NCBI RefSeq assembly: GCF_037577855.1
Contig: NZ_JBAKFX010000012.1
Location: 17,593 to 81,592 of the forward strand
Reading direction: 5' to 3'
Source: Dethiothermospora halolimnae
GTDB taxonomy: Bacteria; Bacillota; Clostridia; Tissierellales; VENL01
DNA length: 64,000 bases
Part shown: positions 1-8,738 of the stretch, in pieces
How the letters are laid out: each line of letters opens with the position of its first letter
Numbering within the stretch: position 1 is the first letter of the stretch
Made by a program: the position numbers and the translations under genes
The notes under the pieces: generated by a model
Databases searched by the model: none
What the model saw: the letters and a program-made list of their open reading frames with translations, nothing else
What the model was told of the DNA's origin: nothing

Positions 1-38
1 TTCTAAAAAAAATATTATACAGCGTATAATTAATATGT

Positions 39-335
39 TTAAATAATCTCTTCTATTTCTTTTATGTGATTTTTGCCGTCTTTTCTTTCTACAAAGTAGA
101 TGCTACCTATGGGTGTTTTATAATTATTTGTTTCCACCTTTAATTGTTCTAAATCTTTAAGGTTATTAAATTTTATTGAATAACTGCAACCACCTTTTAT
201 TTTACATGGTGTAGATACCAACAAAAAATTGTTATAACCCTTTTTTTCAAGCTTATAATATAATAATATAGCATGATTTTTAGAATTAAATACAGCCAAA
301 TAATATTGTTTATTATTAAAAGCTTTATACTTCAC
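39..335 (-). CDS. DUF3343-family small protein (putative Se/S carrier-like)
   Basis: A 98-residue protein. Its N-terminal half, with the YYLAVF motif, a short helix and a TPCKIKGGCSYSIKF segment, matches my memory of the DUF3343 family, small proteins often described as putative selenium/sulfur carrier-like. Two cysteines (the CKIKGGC pair) sit where the family usually has a conserved Cys; any sulfur or selenium handling is inferred from the family name only. There is no signal peptide or membrane segment, so it should be cytosolic. The start ATG is preceded by a clear GGGAGGAGAT site. It is transcribed away from the glycosyltransferases and ends close to the window edge, so its downstream partners are not visible. 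Confidence 0.7.
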   Translation of the reverse strand: MKYKAFNNKQYYLAVFNSKNHAILLYYKLEKKGYNNFLLVSTPCKIKGGCSYSIKFNNLKDLEQLKVETNNYKTPIGSIYFVERKDGKNHIKEIEEII

Positions 336-383
336 CCTATCTCCTCCCTTTTAACTCTTTATATCAATATATTATAAATAAAA

Positions 384-417
384 AAAAATGTTACACATAA
401 TTATGTGTAACATTTTT
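384..417. repeat. 34-bp perfect palindrome in divergent intergenic region
   Basis: Bases 384-400 (AAAAATGTTACACATAA) are exactly the reverse complement of 401-417, with no spacer. It lies between two divergent genes. Both ends carry five T/A, so it could fold as a hairpin on either strand, or act as a dyad operator shared by the two promoters. Confidence 0.6.
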
Positions 418-561
418 CTATTGTTTAGAAATATTGATTTTTTATAAATTAATAAATATATTGAACCCCTACATATATCATTATTATCCTCCGTTACATA
501 TATTTATAGTATCAACAAATAAATACAATAACCTTATCTACCAATGAAAGGAGGAAATATC

Positions 562-1365
562 TTGCCTTTAGAATTCTACAAAAATAATATGATCAAAAAC
601 CCGGTAAATAAATCTATTAGTGGCACTTCAAAACTAAAATACTCTAAAGGACAATATAAAAGATCAAATTTTAGACCTAATGGTGTTTCAATAATTACTT
701 GTACCAATAGACTTGACTATATGGAAAATATATTAAATAATTATAAAAGCCAAATATATAATAGTAAGGAATTAATAATAGTACTAAATAAAAACTCTTT
801 AGAACTAGAACGATGGAAAGATTACTTTAAAGATATAGAAGAATTCAAAATATTTAAACTAGATGAAAATATTTCATTAGGTGAATGCTTAAACTTTGGA
901 ATTAAAGAATCTGAGTATAATATAATAGCCAAATTTGATGATGATGATTATTATTCTCCAAAATATTTATCTGAATCTATCAAGGTCTTTGAGTATACCG
1001 ATGCCGATGTTATTGGGAAATCCACCACATATGTCTACTTTAAAAAAAATAAAAAACTAGCAATAAGAAATCCTCGCCGGGAAAATAAATATGTCTATAG
1101 AGTAGAAGGACCTACACTAATTATGAAAAAACGTATATTGGATAAAATAAAATTTAGTAATAAATCTCTAGGAGAAGATGTGCAATTTTGTAAAGATTGT
1201 TATGATAATGGAATAAAAATCTATTCCACCGATAAATACAATCATGTATATATAAGACATGGCTCAACCCATAACCATACCTGGGGTATAACCGATGATT
1301 ACTATATGAAATTATGTGATGTCATAGGAAAAATAGAAAATTACAAAAACTACGTCACAAAATAG
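562..1365 (+). CDS. Family-2 glycosyltransferase, tandem paralogue A
   Basis: A GT-A fold glycosyltransferase. The order is a GVSIITCTNR beta-strand for nucleotide-sugar binding, a SLGECLNFGI helix, the metal-binding acidic cluster KFDDDDYYSP (the DXD equivalent), then a C-terminal GEDVQFCKDC segment with a GED acid and a HVYIRHGS strand. The start is placed at TTG 562. An in-frame ATG at 544 overlaps the AAAGGAGG ribosome binding site, and the downstream paralogue also starts with TTG after the same site. There are no membrane segments. The acceptor is unknown. Soluble GT2 proteins of this kind resemble spore-surface glycosyltransferases such as CgeD, which is an inference. About 45-50% identical by eye to the next gene. 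Confidence 0.8.
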   Translation: MPLEFYKNNMIKNPVNKSISGTSKLKYSKGQYKRSNFRPNGVSIITCTNRLDYMENILNNYKSQIYNSKELIIVLNKNSLELERWKDYFKDIEEFKIFKLDENISLGECLNFGIKESEYNIIAKFDDDDYYSPKYLSESIKVFEYTDADVIGKSTTYVYFKKNKKLAIRNPRRENKYVYRVEGPTLIMKKRILDKIKFSNKSLGEDVQFCKDCYDNGIKIYSTDKYNHVYIRHGSTHNHTWGITDDYYMKLCDVIGKIENYKNYVTK

Positions 1366-1429
1366 CAATAGACTTTGATATGCAAATTCTTAATGCCTAG
1401 TTACCATCTTCCTGAAAGGAGGTAAAATT

Positions 1430-2287
1430 TTGCCCAGTAAAGATATTATTATAAAAAAAGAAATCCCATTTAATACTAACCCCCTTTATTCTTCAAAGCC
1501 TAAAGACGTAAGACCTCCAGTAAATAAAACTTATAAAAAATATACTAAGAAAAAAAGATCTAGTACTAGTAATGAAAAAAAGGATACCAATGGTGTATCA
1601 ATTATAACTTGTACAAAAAAAGATTGGTTTATAAATAATGTTTTTAATAATTTCACTAGACAAAAAATTGAAAAAAAAGAATTAATTATAGTGCTAAACA
1701 CAAATAAAATTGATATCAATAAATGGAAAGAAAGGGCTAAATCCTATGATAATATCAAGATTTTTCAGTTAAGTGCAAACAAGTCTTTAGGAGAATGTCT
1801 GAATTATGGAATCAATAAGTCCAAATATAATATAATAGCAAAGTTTGATGATGATGATTACTATTCTCCCGATTACTTAATCGAATCAATAGATGCACTT
1901 AAGAAAAAAAACTGCCACGTAGTGGGAAAAGGTACCACTATTGTATATTTTAAAAGTAGTAAAATATTAGCTCTTAGAACACCTGGTCTTGAACATCGCT
2001 TTGTTAAGTTTATTAATGGTTCAACACTAGTCTTTAATAAAGAAATATTTAATAATATTAAGTTCCATAATGTGAATACTGCTGAAGATGTTAAATTCTG
2101 CAGAGACTGTAATAGACGGGGAATAAAAATATATTCTACAAGTAAATATAATCATGTGTATATAAGATATCAATCTAAAACTACACATACTTGGAGAATA
2201 AGTGATAAACAATTGTTACAAAAACATTGTAGTATTATTACAAACACTGATGATTATATATCCTATGCTGATAATAATAATTTATAG
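1430..2287 (+). CDS. Family-2 glycosyltransferase, tandem paralogue B
   Basis: 285 residues, starting at TTG 1430 behind a strong GAAAGGAGGT site. It repeats the architecture of the preceding gene: GVSIITCTKK strand, SLGECLNYGI, metal-binding KFDDDDYYSP, a TAEDVKFCRDC segment and a HVYIRYQS strand, ending in a variable tail. The N-terminal ~55 residues are lysine-rich, low in complexity and poorly conserved between the two copies, so they are probably a flexible linker. The 64-bp gap and common strand indicate one transcript with paralogue A, arising by tandem duplication. Donor and acceptor sugars cannot be read from the sequence. Confidence 0.8.
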   Translation: MPSKDIIIKKEIPFNTNPLYSSKPKDVRPPVNKTYKKYTKKKRSSTSNEKKDTNGVSIITCTKKDWFINNVFNNFTRQKIEKKELIIVLNTNKIDINKWKERAKSYDNIKIFQLSANKSLGECLNYGINKSKYNIIAKFDDDDYYSPDYLIESIDALKKKNCHVVGKGTTIVYFKSSKILALRTPGLEHRFVKFINGSTLVFNKEIFNNIKFHNVNTAEDVKFCRDCNRRGIKIYSTSKYNHVYIRYQSKTTHTWRISDKQLLQKHCSIITNTDDYISYADNNNL

Positions 2288-2458
2288 ACTAGCTATCTTA
2301 AGTTTATAATATAGGTTTATTGCCTGGGTAATAGTCAAATAGCGACATTGATAATGTTTATTGTCTTTTTAAATAGTTTTATGTTATTAAATGTAAGAAC
2401 AATGGTCCCTTTGACATTTCTTTGTTCTGTACAGAGTGCTGGAAAAAGTACACACAAA

Positions 2459-2485
2459 AAGCGACCAGATTAAAACTGGTCGCTT
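2459..2485 (-). terminator. Intrinsic terminator of threonine dehydrogenase gene
   Basis: AAGCGACCAG (2459-2468) pairs with CTGGTCGCTT (2476-2485), and on the minus strand the stem is followed by a T run. It starts 6 bp after the stop of the gene ending at 2491. The rest of 2288-2458 holds nothing I recognise. Confidence 0.85.
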
Positions 2486-2490
2486 ATAAT

Positions 2491-3447
2491 TTATTTACCT
2501 AATTTAATTTTTAATTTTTCAAGCATATCCTTAGTCATGGCATCTAGGTCATACTTAGGATTCCAGTTCCACTCTTTTCTTGCAGCACTGTCATCTAATG
2601 CATCTGGCCATGAATCTGCTATATTTTGTAATGTATCATTTACATCATAAGTCATTTCAAAGTCAGGCATTTGCTTTTTAATTGATGCAAATATATCTTC
2701 TGGTGTGAAGCTCATAGCTGTAACATTAAAGGCATTTCTATGTTCAAGTTTTGATCCATCTGCTTCTGCTAAGTTAATAATAGCATCAAGGGCATCTGGC
2801 ATATACATCATGTCCATTCTAGTATCTTTGCTTAATGGACAAACAAACTTTCCTTCCTCTATAGCCTTGTAATAAATTTCTACTGCATAGTCAGTAGTTC
2901 CTCCACCGGGAAGAGTTTCGTAAGAGATAAGACCTGGGAAACGTACTCCCCTTGTATCAACCCCAAATTTTTGATGGTAATAATCACAAAGAATTTCTCC
3001 AGAAACTTTCGTTACACCATACATAGTTGTTGGTCTTTGAATAGTATCCTGTGGAGTGTTAATCTTAGGAGTGTTTGGACCAAAAGCAGCTATTGAACTT
3101 GGTGTAAATACTGCCGTATTAAATTCCCTTGCAACCTCTAGTATGTTGACAAGACCTCCCATATTTACATCCCATGCTAGATTTGGCTTTGATTCTCCAA
3201 CGGCAGATAAAATAGCAGCTAAGTTTATAACTGTGTCTATTTTATGCTTTTTAACTGCATCAGCTATTTGTTGTGGATTTGTAACATCTACAATTTCAAA
3301 AGGTCCTGCCTTAACCACCTTTTCTGATCCATCTTTAGCACTTCTACTACTAGCTATTACATTATCATTACCATATATATCTCTCATTTTCATTGTTAAT
3401 TCTGAGCCTATCTGTCCTAATGCCCCTGTTATAAGTATTTTTTTCAT
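2491..3447 (-). CDS. L-threonine 3-dehydrogenase, SDR (epimerase-like) type
   Basis: 318 residues of an extended short-chain dehydrogenase. The N-terminal NAD-binding motif is ITGALGQIGSE (residues ~5-15). NLAAILSAVGE, SSIAAFGP and the catalytic YGVTKVSGE (Tyr-x3-Lys) follow, then a RFPGLISY segment with GGGTTDYAVEIYY. These latter motifs are typical of the short-chain L-threonine dehydrogenases rather than sugar epimerases. The enzyme oxidises threonine to 2-amino-3-ketobutyrate with NAD, which is cleaved to glycine and acetyl-CoA in threonine fermentation. No 2-amino-3-ketobutyrate ligase (Kbl) is adjacent. It is a monocistronic gene with its own terminator; a threonine aldolase near 25 kb offers a second threonine route. 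Confidence 0.87.
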   Translation of the reverse strand: MKKILITGALGQIGSELTMKMRDIYGNDNVIASSRSAKDGSEKVVKAGPFEIVDVTNPQQIADAVKKHKIDTVINLAAILSAVGESKPNLAWDVNMGGLVNILEVAREFNTAVFTPSSIAAFGPNTPKINTPQDTIQRPTTMYGVTKVSGEILCDYYHQKFGVDTRGVRFPGLISYETLPGGGTTDYAVEIYYKAIEEGKFVCPLSKDTRMDMMYMPDALDAIINLAEADGSKLEHRNAFNVTAMSFTPEDIFASIKKQMPDFEMTYDVNDTLQNIADSWPDALDDSAARKEWNWNPKYDLDAMTKDMLEKLKIKLGK

Positions 3448-3631
3448 ACCTGCACCTCCAAATTTTATTTTATAAATAAAAACTTATTATGTACAACAAT
3501 AATTGAGATTTCAAGGATGCAAACATTTTCAAACTCCTATTAGAAACCTACTAATTATTATAACACATTTTTAGAACTTTAAAAACGAAAACAAATATTT
3601 ATTAAATAAAGTTTAAATTTCTACTAAATAA

Positions 3632-3650
3632 GCGACCCTTATGGGGTCGC
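3632..3650 (-). terminator. Terminator overlapping stop codon of GH18-SLH gene
   Basis: GCGACCC (3632-3638) pairs with GGGGTCGC (3643-3650). The stop codon TAA (3641-3639) lies in the loop and stem edge. The following minus-strand sequence TTATTTAG is only moderately T-rich, so termination may be partial. Confidence 0.6.
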
Positions 3651-5249
3651 CTTTATATCTACATATTCTTTTACTCGATTTAATAACGTTGCCATTTGTC
3701 CCCTTGTTATTTCTTTTTCTGGTTTAAAGGTATTATCTGGATAGCCTTTATAAATTTCATTTGATGTCATATTTTCAATAGCTTCATATGACCATCTATC
3801 ATTGCTAATATCAGTGAAGTTAATATGAGCCTGTTGATTTTCTATGTCAATTATTCTATTTAATATTGTTGCCATCTCTTCTCTACTTATTGGTTTATCC
3901 GGGATAAAGTTATTATCACCTATACCTTCGATAATCTTATGCTCTTTGGCTATAATTATGGAATCATAAGCCCAATAATTCCTCTTCACATCACTAAATT
4001 GTTCTATGTTGTTCTTCTTCTCCAAGTCTAGTATACGAACAATTGCAGTTGCTGCTTGAGCTCTAGTTAATGACTTAGATGGTCTAAACTCCCTGTCATT
4101 AACACCTATCATTAGACCTTCCTTATAAACTTCTAATATATCCTTCTTAGCCCAATGATTATTAATATCATCAAAATAATTATCATCTATCCATTGATTA
4201 AAAAATTCCCAAGTGTTGGGAAGTTCTTGCCCTAAGCTCCAAGTAGCCGTTCCCCTTATATCATATTTTTCTGCCAATTGTAGTTTGCTTTTTATTGAAC
4301 GTTTATCTTCATACCACATTTCATATTTACCAGATTTTAATTCATTTCCAAAAACATAAAATGGTTTATCCTCTGTTATGGTAAATGTGGCTTTAGGGGA
4401 CATCTTTTCTTGATCAAACTCTATAATCCCATCATACTCTTCTATTATGTCTTTTACACTAGTCAAATGTATTCCCCTACCACCTACTGTATCATTCTCT
4501 CTCCAGTATCTTCCATAAAGAGGTATCCCTAGTATTATTTTTTCCCTAGGAACATTATCAAGGGCATATCTAATTGATTTTTCTACAAAACTATAACTTG
4601 CTATAGCCCCTGGTTCTGAACCATAATAACTTTCATCATATGCCATAATAACAATAAAGTCTGCATACTCTCCAAGTTTTTCATAGTCATATGAACCATG
4701 CCATCCCACTTTTAACCCATTGGGATTAGCTGCAACTGCTACCGATAATTCCTTGCCTTCAGGTAAATGTTTTTTTACTAACTTAGTGAACTCCAGATAT
4801 TCATCCCTATCAGCACCTGTTAAATTTTCTAAATCAATATTTACTCCATCTAAATCATAATCTCTAATAGCTTGACCTATTTCCTTAGCTAGTTTTTCTT
4901 TATCTTCTAAAGCTTTTCTTCCCAACTCTCTATCCCAATGATTACTTAAAAAAGGGATAACTTTAATATTTCTGTCATGCATCTCTTTTATAAAATCTTC
5001 TTCTAATTTTTCTGTGATTTTCAAACTGCCATCACTATTTAGATCAAAATAACTGGGAGATATAACTTTAACAGCACCATCTGTAACCTCTACTTTATCG
5101 ATATAATTATCAGGACTACCAAAATATAAGTAAGACATATTAAATTTTTGTGCCTTAGCTTCAATTTTTCTCGGTTGGTTTAAAGTTATAATTATAGTTA
5201 AAACTATTATTGCTAAAAATATCTTAGTTACCATACTATATTTCTTCAC
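3639..5249 (-). CDS. GH18 glycoside hydrolase with three SLH domains (cell-surface)
   Basis: 536 residues. An N-terminal hydrophobic stretch (residues ~7-22) followed by a lysine-rich segment is a signal peptide. Residues ~35-350 form a glycoside hydrolase family 18 barrel with the catalytic motif DGVNIDLEN; the acid is Glu141 and the assisting Asp is 139. MAYDES and GIPLYGRYW are also family hallmarks. Three S-layer homology domains follow (starting near YFDDINNHWA, then QFSDVKRNYWAYD, then NFTDISNDRWSYE), each with a TRAQAAT-like helix, and should anchor the enzyme to cell-wall polymer. The likely substrate is peptidoglycan or a chitin-like glycan, as for the SleL/YaaH relatives. The start is GTG at 5249, placed by the AAGGGGG site; start and site lie in a strong hairpin. 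Confidence 0.9.
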   Translation of the reverse strand: MKKYSMVTKIFLAIIVLTIIITLNQPRKIEAKAQKFNMSYLYFGSPDNYIDKVEVTDGAVKVISPSYFDLNSDGSLKITEKLEEDFIKEMHDRNIKVIPFLSNHWDRELGRKALEDKEKLAKEIGQAIRDYDLDGVNIDLENLTGADRDEYLEFTKLVKKHLPEGKELSVAVAANPNGLKVGWHGSYDYEKLGEYADFIVIMAYDESYYGSEPGAIASYSFVEKSIRYALDNVPREKIILGIPLYGRYWRENDTVGGRGIHLTSVKDIIEEYDGIIEFDQEKMSPKATFTITEDKPFYVFGNELKSGKYEMWYEDKRSIKSKLQLAEKYDIRGTATWSLGQELPNTWEFFNQWIDDNYFDDINNHWAKKDILEVYKEGLMIGVNDREFRPSKSLTRAQAATAIVRILDLEKKNNIEQFSDVKRNYWAYDSIIIAKEHKIIEGIGDNNFIPDKPISREEMATILNRIIDIENQQAHINFTDISNDRWSYEAIENMTSNEIYKGYPDNTFKPEKEITRGQMATLLNRVKEYVDIKATP

Positions 5250-5290
5250 ATAAAATCCCCCTTCCTTATTAGATTAAGGGATTTTATGTG
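5247..5290 (-). promoter_or_regulatory. Hairpin covering ribosome binding site and GTG start of GH18-SLH gene
   Basis: CACATAAAATCCC (5247-5259) is the exact reverse complement of GGGATTTTATGTG (5278-5290), an uninterrupted 13-bp stem with an 18-nt loop. In the mRNA the 3' arm contains part of the G-rich Shine-Dalgarno and ends with the GTG start codon. No T-run follows, so it is a poor terminator and a good candidate for translational occlusion. Confidence 0.7.
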
Positions 5291-5340
5291 CCTTTTCAAC
5301 GAACAATATATGGGAACATTACCTATTATGAATTATTCTA

Positions 5341-6477
5341 TTATTTATTTTTTAGATAAGTCTGTACTGATAGATCGGGAGATTCATATTGTATTCTTTT
5401 AATAGTTATACCAGGCTCTTTCATAAGGTCAATATCTAATTGTTCTATCCTAGTAGCTTTCTGTCTTATAACCCTAACCTTTGGTCTTAATGGAAAGTCA
5501 GGGACAACACTATCTACAACCCCATAATCTCCATTACTAAGTTTCACCAAAGTGCCCACAGGATAAGGTATTACCCGTTTCATAAATGCCTTTATGATAT
5601 TATATTCAAAGTATACTCCACTATAGGCCATCATATATTCTAAAGCATCATTAGGAGAGATTCCTGGTCTATTTGGTGTATGGGATGTTAGAGTATCATA
5701 GGTATCTGCAACGGCTACTATTTTTGATAACTGGTTTATTTGTTCATTTTTTAATTTATTTGGATATCCCGTTCCATTTAGTTTTTCATGATGTTGCAAT
5801 ACTATAATCCGAGACACGGCATTTATATTTATACTATCCTTTAAATATTCATATCCATTTATAGTATGATGTTTAATTATTTCATTTTCTTCTTCAGTAA
5901 GTTCTTCCCTATTCTTCATAACTATATCTTTTGATATAAGAACTTTGCCCACATCATGTAACATTGTTCCCACAGCTAGGTTAAATAGTTTATCCCTATC
6001 TAAATTAAGTTCTATTCCTATGGCTAGTGCTAATGTTGTTACATTTACAGAGTGTTCATATATATAATTATCATAACTCTTTATATCCACTAAATTTATA
6101 AAAAGATCTTTATTATTAAACATATCATCTAAAATATGATTAACAGATACTTTTATTTGCTCCATAGACTTGTATTTGGTTTCTATAGCTTTTTTTCTAT
6201 TTAAATTTTTCTTCTTAGAATCTACGATTCCTTTAAAATTATCCTTTGTGACTTTTATTGCTCTTTGGCGTATTTCTGGTTTAATAACATCTTCTATTTC
6301 ACTATCACTATATTCATCATTTATATATATAGACATTATTCCATTTTCTCTTATTTTATTAATTAATCCTTCTGTTAACTTCACATCCTTTGATAATAAA
6401 ACCCTACCTTCTATATTGTAAATTGTTTTTCCTAATCTAGTTCCCTCTCTTACACAATTAATGGGCACTAATCTCAT
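5341..6477 (-). CDS. HD-GYP domain phosphodiesterase (probable c-di-GMP hydrolase)
   Basis: The start at ATG 6477 gives 378 residues beginning MRLVPINC, the usual N-terminus of this family, with GGAAGG placed 9 nt upstream. An upstream in-frame ATG at 6495 lacks a site. Residues ~1-60 form the small N-terminal domain common in Clostridia, followed by a basic linker. The HD-GYP domain has HDVGK (HD at ~174-175), KHHTINGYEYL, QHHEKLNGTGYP and DTYDTLTS, so all metal ligands appear present. It should linearise cyclic di-GMP in the cytosol. A C-terminal ~60-residue beta domain (KLSNGDYGVV) is also typical. No receiver domain is present, so the input is unknown. Confidence 0.9.
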   Translation of the reverse strand: MRLVPINCVREGTRLGKTIYNIEGRVLLSKDVKLTEGLINKIRENGIMSIYINDEYSDSEIEDVIKPEIRQRAIKVTKDNFKGIVDSKKKNLNRKKAIETKYKSMEQIKVSVNHILDDMFNNKDLFINLVDIKSYDNYIYEHSVNVTTLALAIGIELNLDRDKLFNLAVGTMLHDVGKVLISKDIVMKNREELTEEENEIIKHHTINGYEYLKDSININAVSRIIVLQHHEKLNGTGYPNKLKNEQINQLSKIVAVADTYDTLTSHTPNRPGISPNDALEYMMAYSGVYFEYNIIKAFMKRVIPYPVGTLVKLSNGDYGVVDSVVPDFPLRPKVRVIRQKATRIEQLDIDLMKEPGITIKRIQYESPDLSVQTYLKNK

Positions 6478-6526
6478 ACCTTCACTACCTTCCAATGCTA
6501 TAATCTCTAGTCAATACATTACTTAA

Positions 6527-6546
6527 GTACTATAATTATATAGTAC
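6527..6546. promoter_or_regulatory. Candidate dyad operator upstream of HD-GYP gene
   Basis: GTACTATAATTATATAGTAC is a near-perfect 20-bp dyad 50 bp upstream of the HD-GYP start. It lies in very AT-rich sequence, so chance symmetry is possible. Confidence 0.25.
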
Positions 6547-6653
6547 AATTATACTATATAACTAATTTTAAAGCCATAGTTTATTATTTTCGACATTTTA
6601 TTTATTGTAGTATTACAATATTCTTAACGTATAAAGAATGTAGTTAAAGAAAT

Positions 6654-6680
6654 AGTTGGAGGATCAGGTAGCCTCCAACT
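6654..6680. terminator. Terminator downstream of lysine-transporter gene
   Basis: AGTTGGAGG (6654-6662) pairs with CCTCCAACT (6672-6680). The T-run is stronger on the plus strand; the minus strand has ATTTCTTT after the stem. It probably stops the minus-strand transporter transcript 9 bp after its stop codon. Confidence 0.7.
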
Positions 6681-6688
6681 GTTTTTAT

Positions 6689-8395
6689 TTATATTCTTAC
6701 ATCCACTTTTTTCCCAAGTATAAATATGGTTGTTATTAATGCCACAATTGAAATCGGCAGTACTAAATAAATAGATAACCCAAATCCTGCTGGTATATAT
6801 CCGAATAATATAGTAATAATTCCCACTGTAATAGCATAATACATTTGGGTCTTTGTATGTTCTATGTGATCACAGGCAGTTCCCATAGACGATAATATAG
6901 TTGTATCAGAAATTGGAGAACAATGGTCTCCAAAAATAGCGCCGGTTAACACCCCACTGGCAACCACTATTACATAGCCGTTTTCCGGAGAAATGGCATA
7001 TGCAAGTGGGATAGCTAAGGGCATTAATATCCCCATTGTTCCAAATGATGTTCCCGTTGAAAAAGATATAACAGATGCTAATATAAATATAATGGATGGT
7101 AGTATAAATTTAGGTATAGTTTCAGATAAAATAGACACCAGATAATCAGCGGTTCCTAGCTCTGTTATAACACTACTTAGTGACCATGCTAATAATAAAA
7201 TAACCGCTGTTATTATTAGTGATTTTACTCCCTGCATCCAATAGTCTATAGCCTCCTGTAGTGTAAATATTTTCTGAACTACCCCCATTATTATGGAAAC
7301 TATTCCAGCCAGTAATGCCGATTGAAACAATACAATACTAGCATCTGCTACTCCAAAAGTAACCCTTAATGCTTCAAATGAGTAGGGATTATTTTTTAAT
7401 AATTCAATTAGCCTGCTATTATCTCCATTTAATATTGCATTATACCCATTGTAATAAAAACCTATTAATGCTCCAAATATTAATACAGAAACGGGTATAA
7501 TAGCATTCCAAATATTTAATTTTATTCCTTCTTTAGGTTCCACTTCTGTCATTTCAGAGGATGCCATTGGACTAGCTTTCTTAGATAACACTTCTCCCGT
7601 TTTTTGAGCTCTTCTTTGGGCCCTTAACATTGGTCCAAATTCCCTTAATGTTAAGGATGTAACAACGATAAAGATTAACATTAATATATTATAGAATCTA
7701 AATGGTATTGTTTCAATAAATATGTTATAAGCATTAACATCTTGTCCTATAATATCATATCCTTCTTTTATCAAACTAACCTCATACCCAATCCAAGTGG
7801 ATATAAGTGCTAATCCTGCTATTGGTGCTGCAGTTCCATCTACAATAAAAGCTAGCCTTTCCCTAGAAATTTTCAACTTGTCTGTAACTGGCCTCATAAT
7901 AGGACCCACTATTAAAGAATTGGCATAATCATCAAAAAACACCAGTAGCCCTAAAAGCCAAGTTATTATCTGAGCACTTCTTGGTCCCTTTGCCCGTTTT
8001 GATAATTTTTCTGTTATAGCCTTTGCTCCTCCCATTTTAGTTATTAGAGTGATTACTCCACCTATAGCAAGACATTGTAGTATTATACCAGCATTCCAAG
8101 GATCTGATAAAGATCCTATTAATTTGTCTATTATCAATAAAAAACTATCCACTATAATAATAAGTATATTAGAATTACCTAAACTTAATAAAATAGCTCC
8201 TGTAAATATTCCTATAAATAAAGATATTATAACATTTTTTGTTATAAACGCAAGTAATATAGCTATAAGGGGTGGCAAAATAGTTAAAATTCCAAACCTT
8301 TCTGCGGTTTCCTCTACTCCATCTGCTGCGACAGCTATTCCTGTACTTGAAATAAACATTAATAAGACTAAAACTAAAATAATTTTTTTATTCAT
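6689..8395 (-). CDS. lysW: NhaC-family antiporter-like transporter, probable lysine transporter (LysW type)
   Basis: The start is set at ATG 8395, with AGAGGAGGAG directly upstream, giving 568 residues. An upstream in-frame ATG at 8431 would translate the ribosome binding site. About twelve hydrophobic segments are visible. Family motifs include FFDDYANSLIVGP, GTAAPIAGLALISTW, STGTSFGTMGI and GDHCSPISDTTILSS, all typical of the NhaC superfamily. The gene follows a complete lysine riboswitch and terminator. In the published lysine regulon analyses, NhaC-type genes under the L-box are called LysW and predicted to import lysine. The sequence alone would be annotated as a Na+/H+ antiporter, so the lysine assignment rests on the riboswitch. 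Confidence 0.85.
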   Translation of the reverse strand: MNKKIILVLVLLMFISSTGIAVAADGVEETAERFGILTILPPLIAILLAFITKNVIISLFIGIFTGAILLSLGNSNILIIIVDSFLLIIDKLIGSLSDPWNAGIILQCLAIGGVITLITKMGGAKAITEKLSKRAKGPRSAQIITWLLGLLVFFDDYANSLIVGPIMRPVTDKLKISRERLAFIVDGTAAPIAGLALISTWIGYEVSLIKEGYDIIGQDVNAYNIFIETIPFRFYNILMLIFIVVTSLTLREFGPMLRAQRRAQKTGEVLSKKASPMASSEMTEVEPKEGIKLNIWNAIIPVSVLIFGALIGFYYNGYNAILNGDNSRLIELLKNNPYSFEALRVTFGVADASIVLFQSALLAGIVSIIMGVVQKIFTLQEAIDYWMQGVKSLIITAVILLLAWSLSSVITELGTADYLVSILSETIPKFILPSIIFILASVISFSTGTSFGTMGILMPLAIPLAYAISPENGYVIVVASGVLTGAIFGDHCSPISDTTILSSMGTACDHIEHTKTQMYYAITVGIITILFGYIPAGFGLSIYLVLPISIVALITTIFILGKKVDVRI

Positions 8396-8488
8396 AACTT
8401 CTCCTCCTCTTCTTTTTATGAGAAGAGTCAACCACAGTATTGCTTATTTTAATAAGTGCATATAGTTTTATATATCTAAATTTAACAA

Positions 8489-8518
8489 CAAAAAAGACCC
8501 TGAGCATTATCAAGGTCT
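8489..8518 (-). terminator. Expression-platform terminator of lysine riboswitch
   Basis: On the minus strand AGACCTTGA (8518-8510) pairs with TCAGGGTCT (8503-8495), with one G-U pair, followed immediately by a run of six T. It sits between the aptamer and the transporter, as expected for transcription attenuation. Confidence 0.85.
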
Positions 8519-8544
8519 AAAATACAAAATAACTATATTTTAAT

Positions 8545-8722
8545 ACAATGGTAGCTCTCCACAAAACATCTTGTGACAGTTCTGCATATATTTTATACAG
8601 AACCAGATATACACCCTTAAAGCATCAGATGTATCCTTCGGCAATCTTTCCTTTCCTATTACTTCACAGCGCTTACCTCCATAATAGTACTGATAAATAT
8701 TGCACCTCTACATTTTTATTTA
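8545..8722 (-). ncRNA. Lysine riboswitch (L-box) leader
   Basis: Read on the minus strand, the region shows the L-box hallmarks in order: GTAGAGGTGC at the 5' side, a TTATGGAGGTAAGCGC block, AAGGAAAG with GCCGAAG, a long GATACATCTGATGC segment, and closing GGAGAGCTACC that pairs with the first block. A terminator follows 27 nt later and the NhaC-type gene is next. Bound lysine should favour the terminator and shut off the transporter. An open frame of 79 codons on the plus strand here is chance. Confidence 0.93.
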
Positions 8723-8738
8723 ATTATTATCGTAGGAT

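Noticed and set aside
481..540. Sigma-K promoter (CATA-type -10) before the glycosyltransferases
   Set aside because: CATAT sequences are frequent in this AT-rich gap and no convincing -35 was found, so a sporulation promoter is not supported.
3056..3475. 139-codon plus-strand frame
   Set aside because: It lies entirely opposite the threonine dehydrogenase, has low plausibility as a protein and no site upstream.
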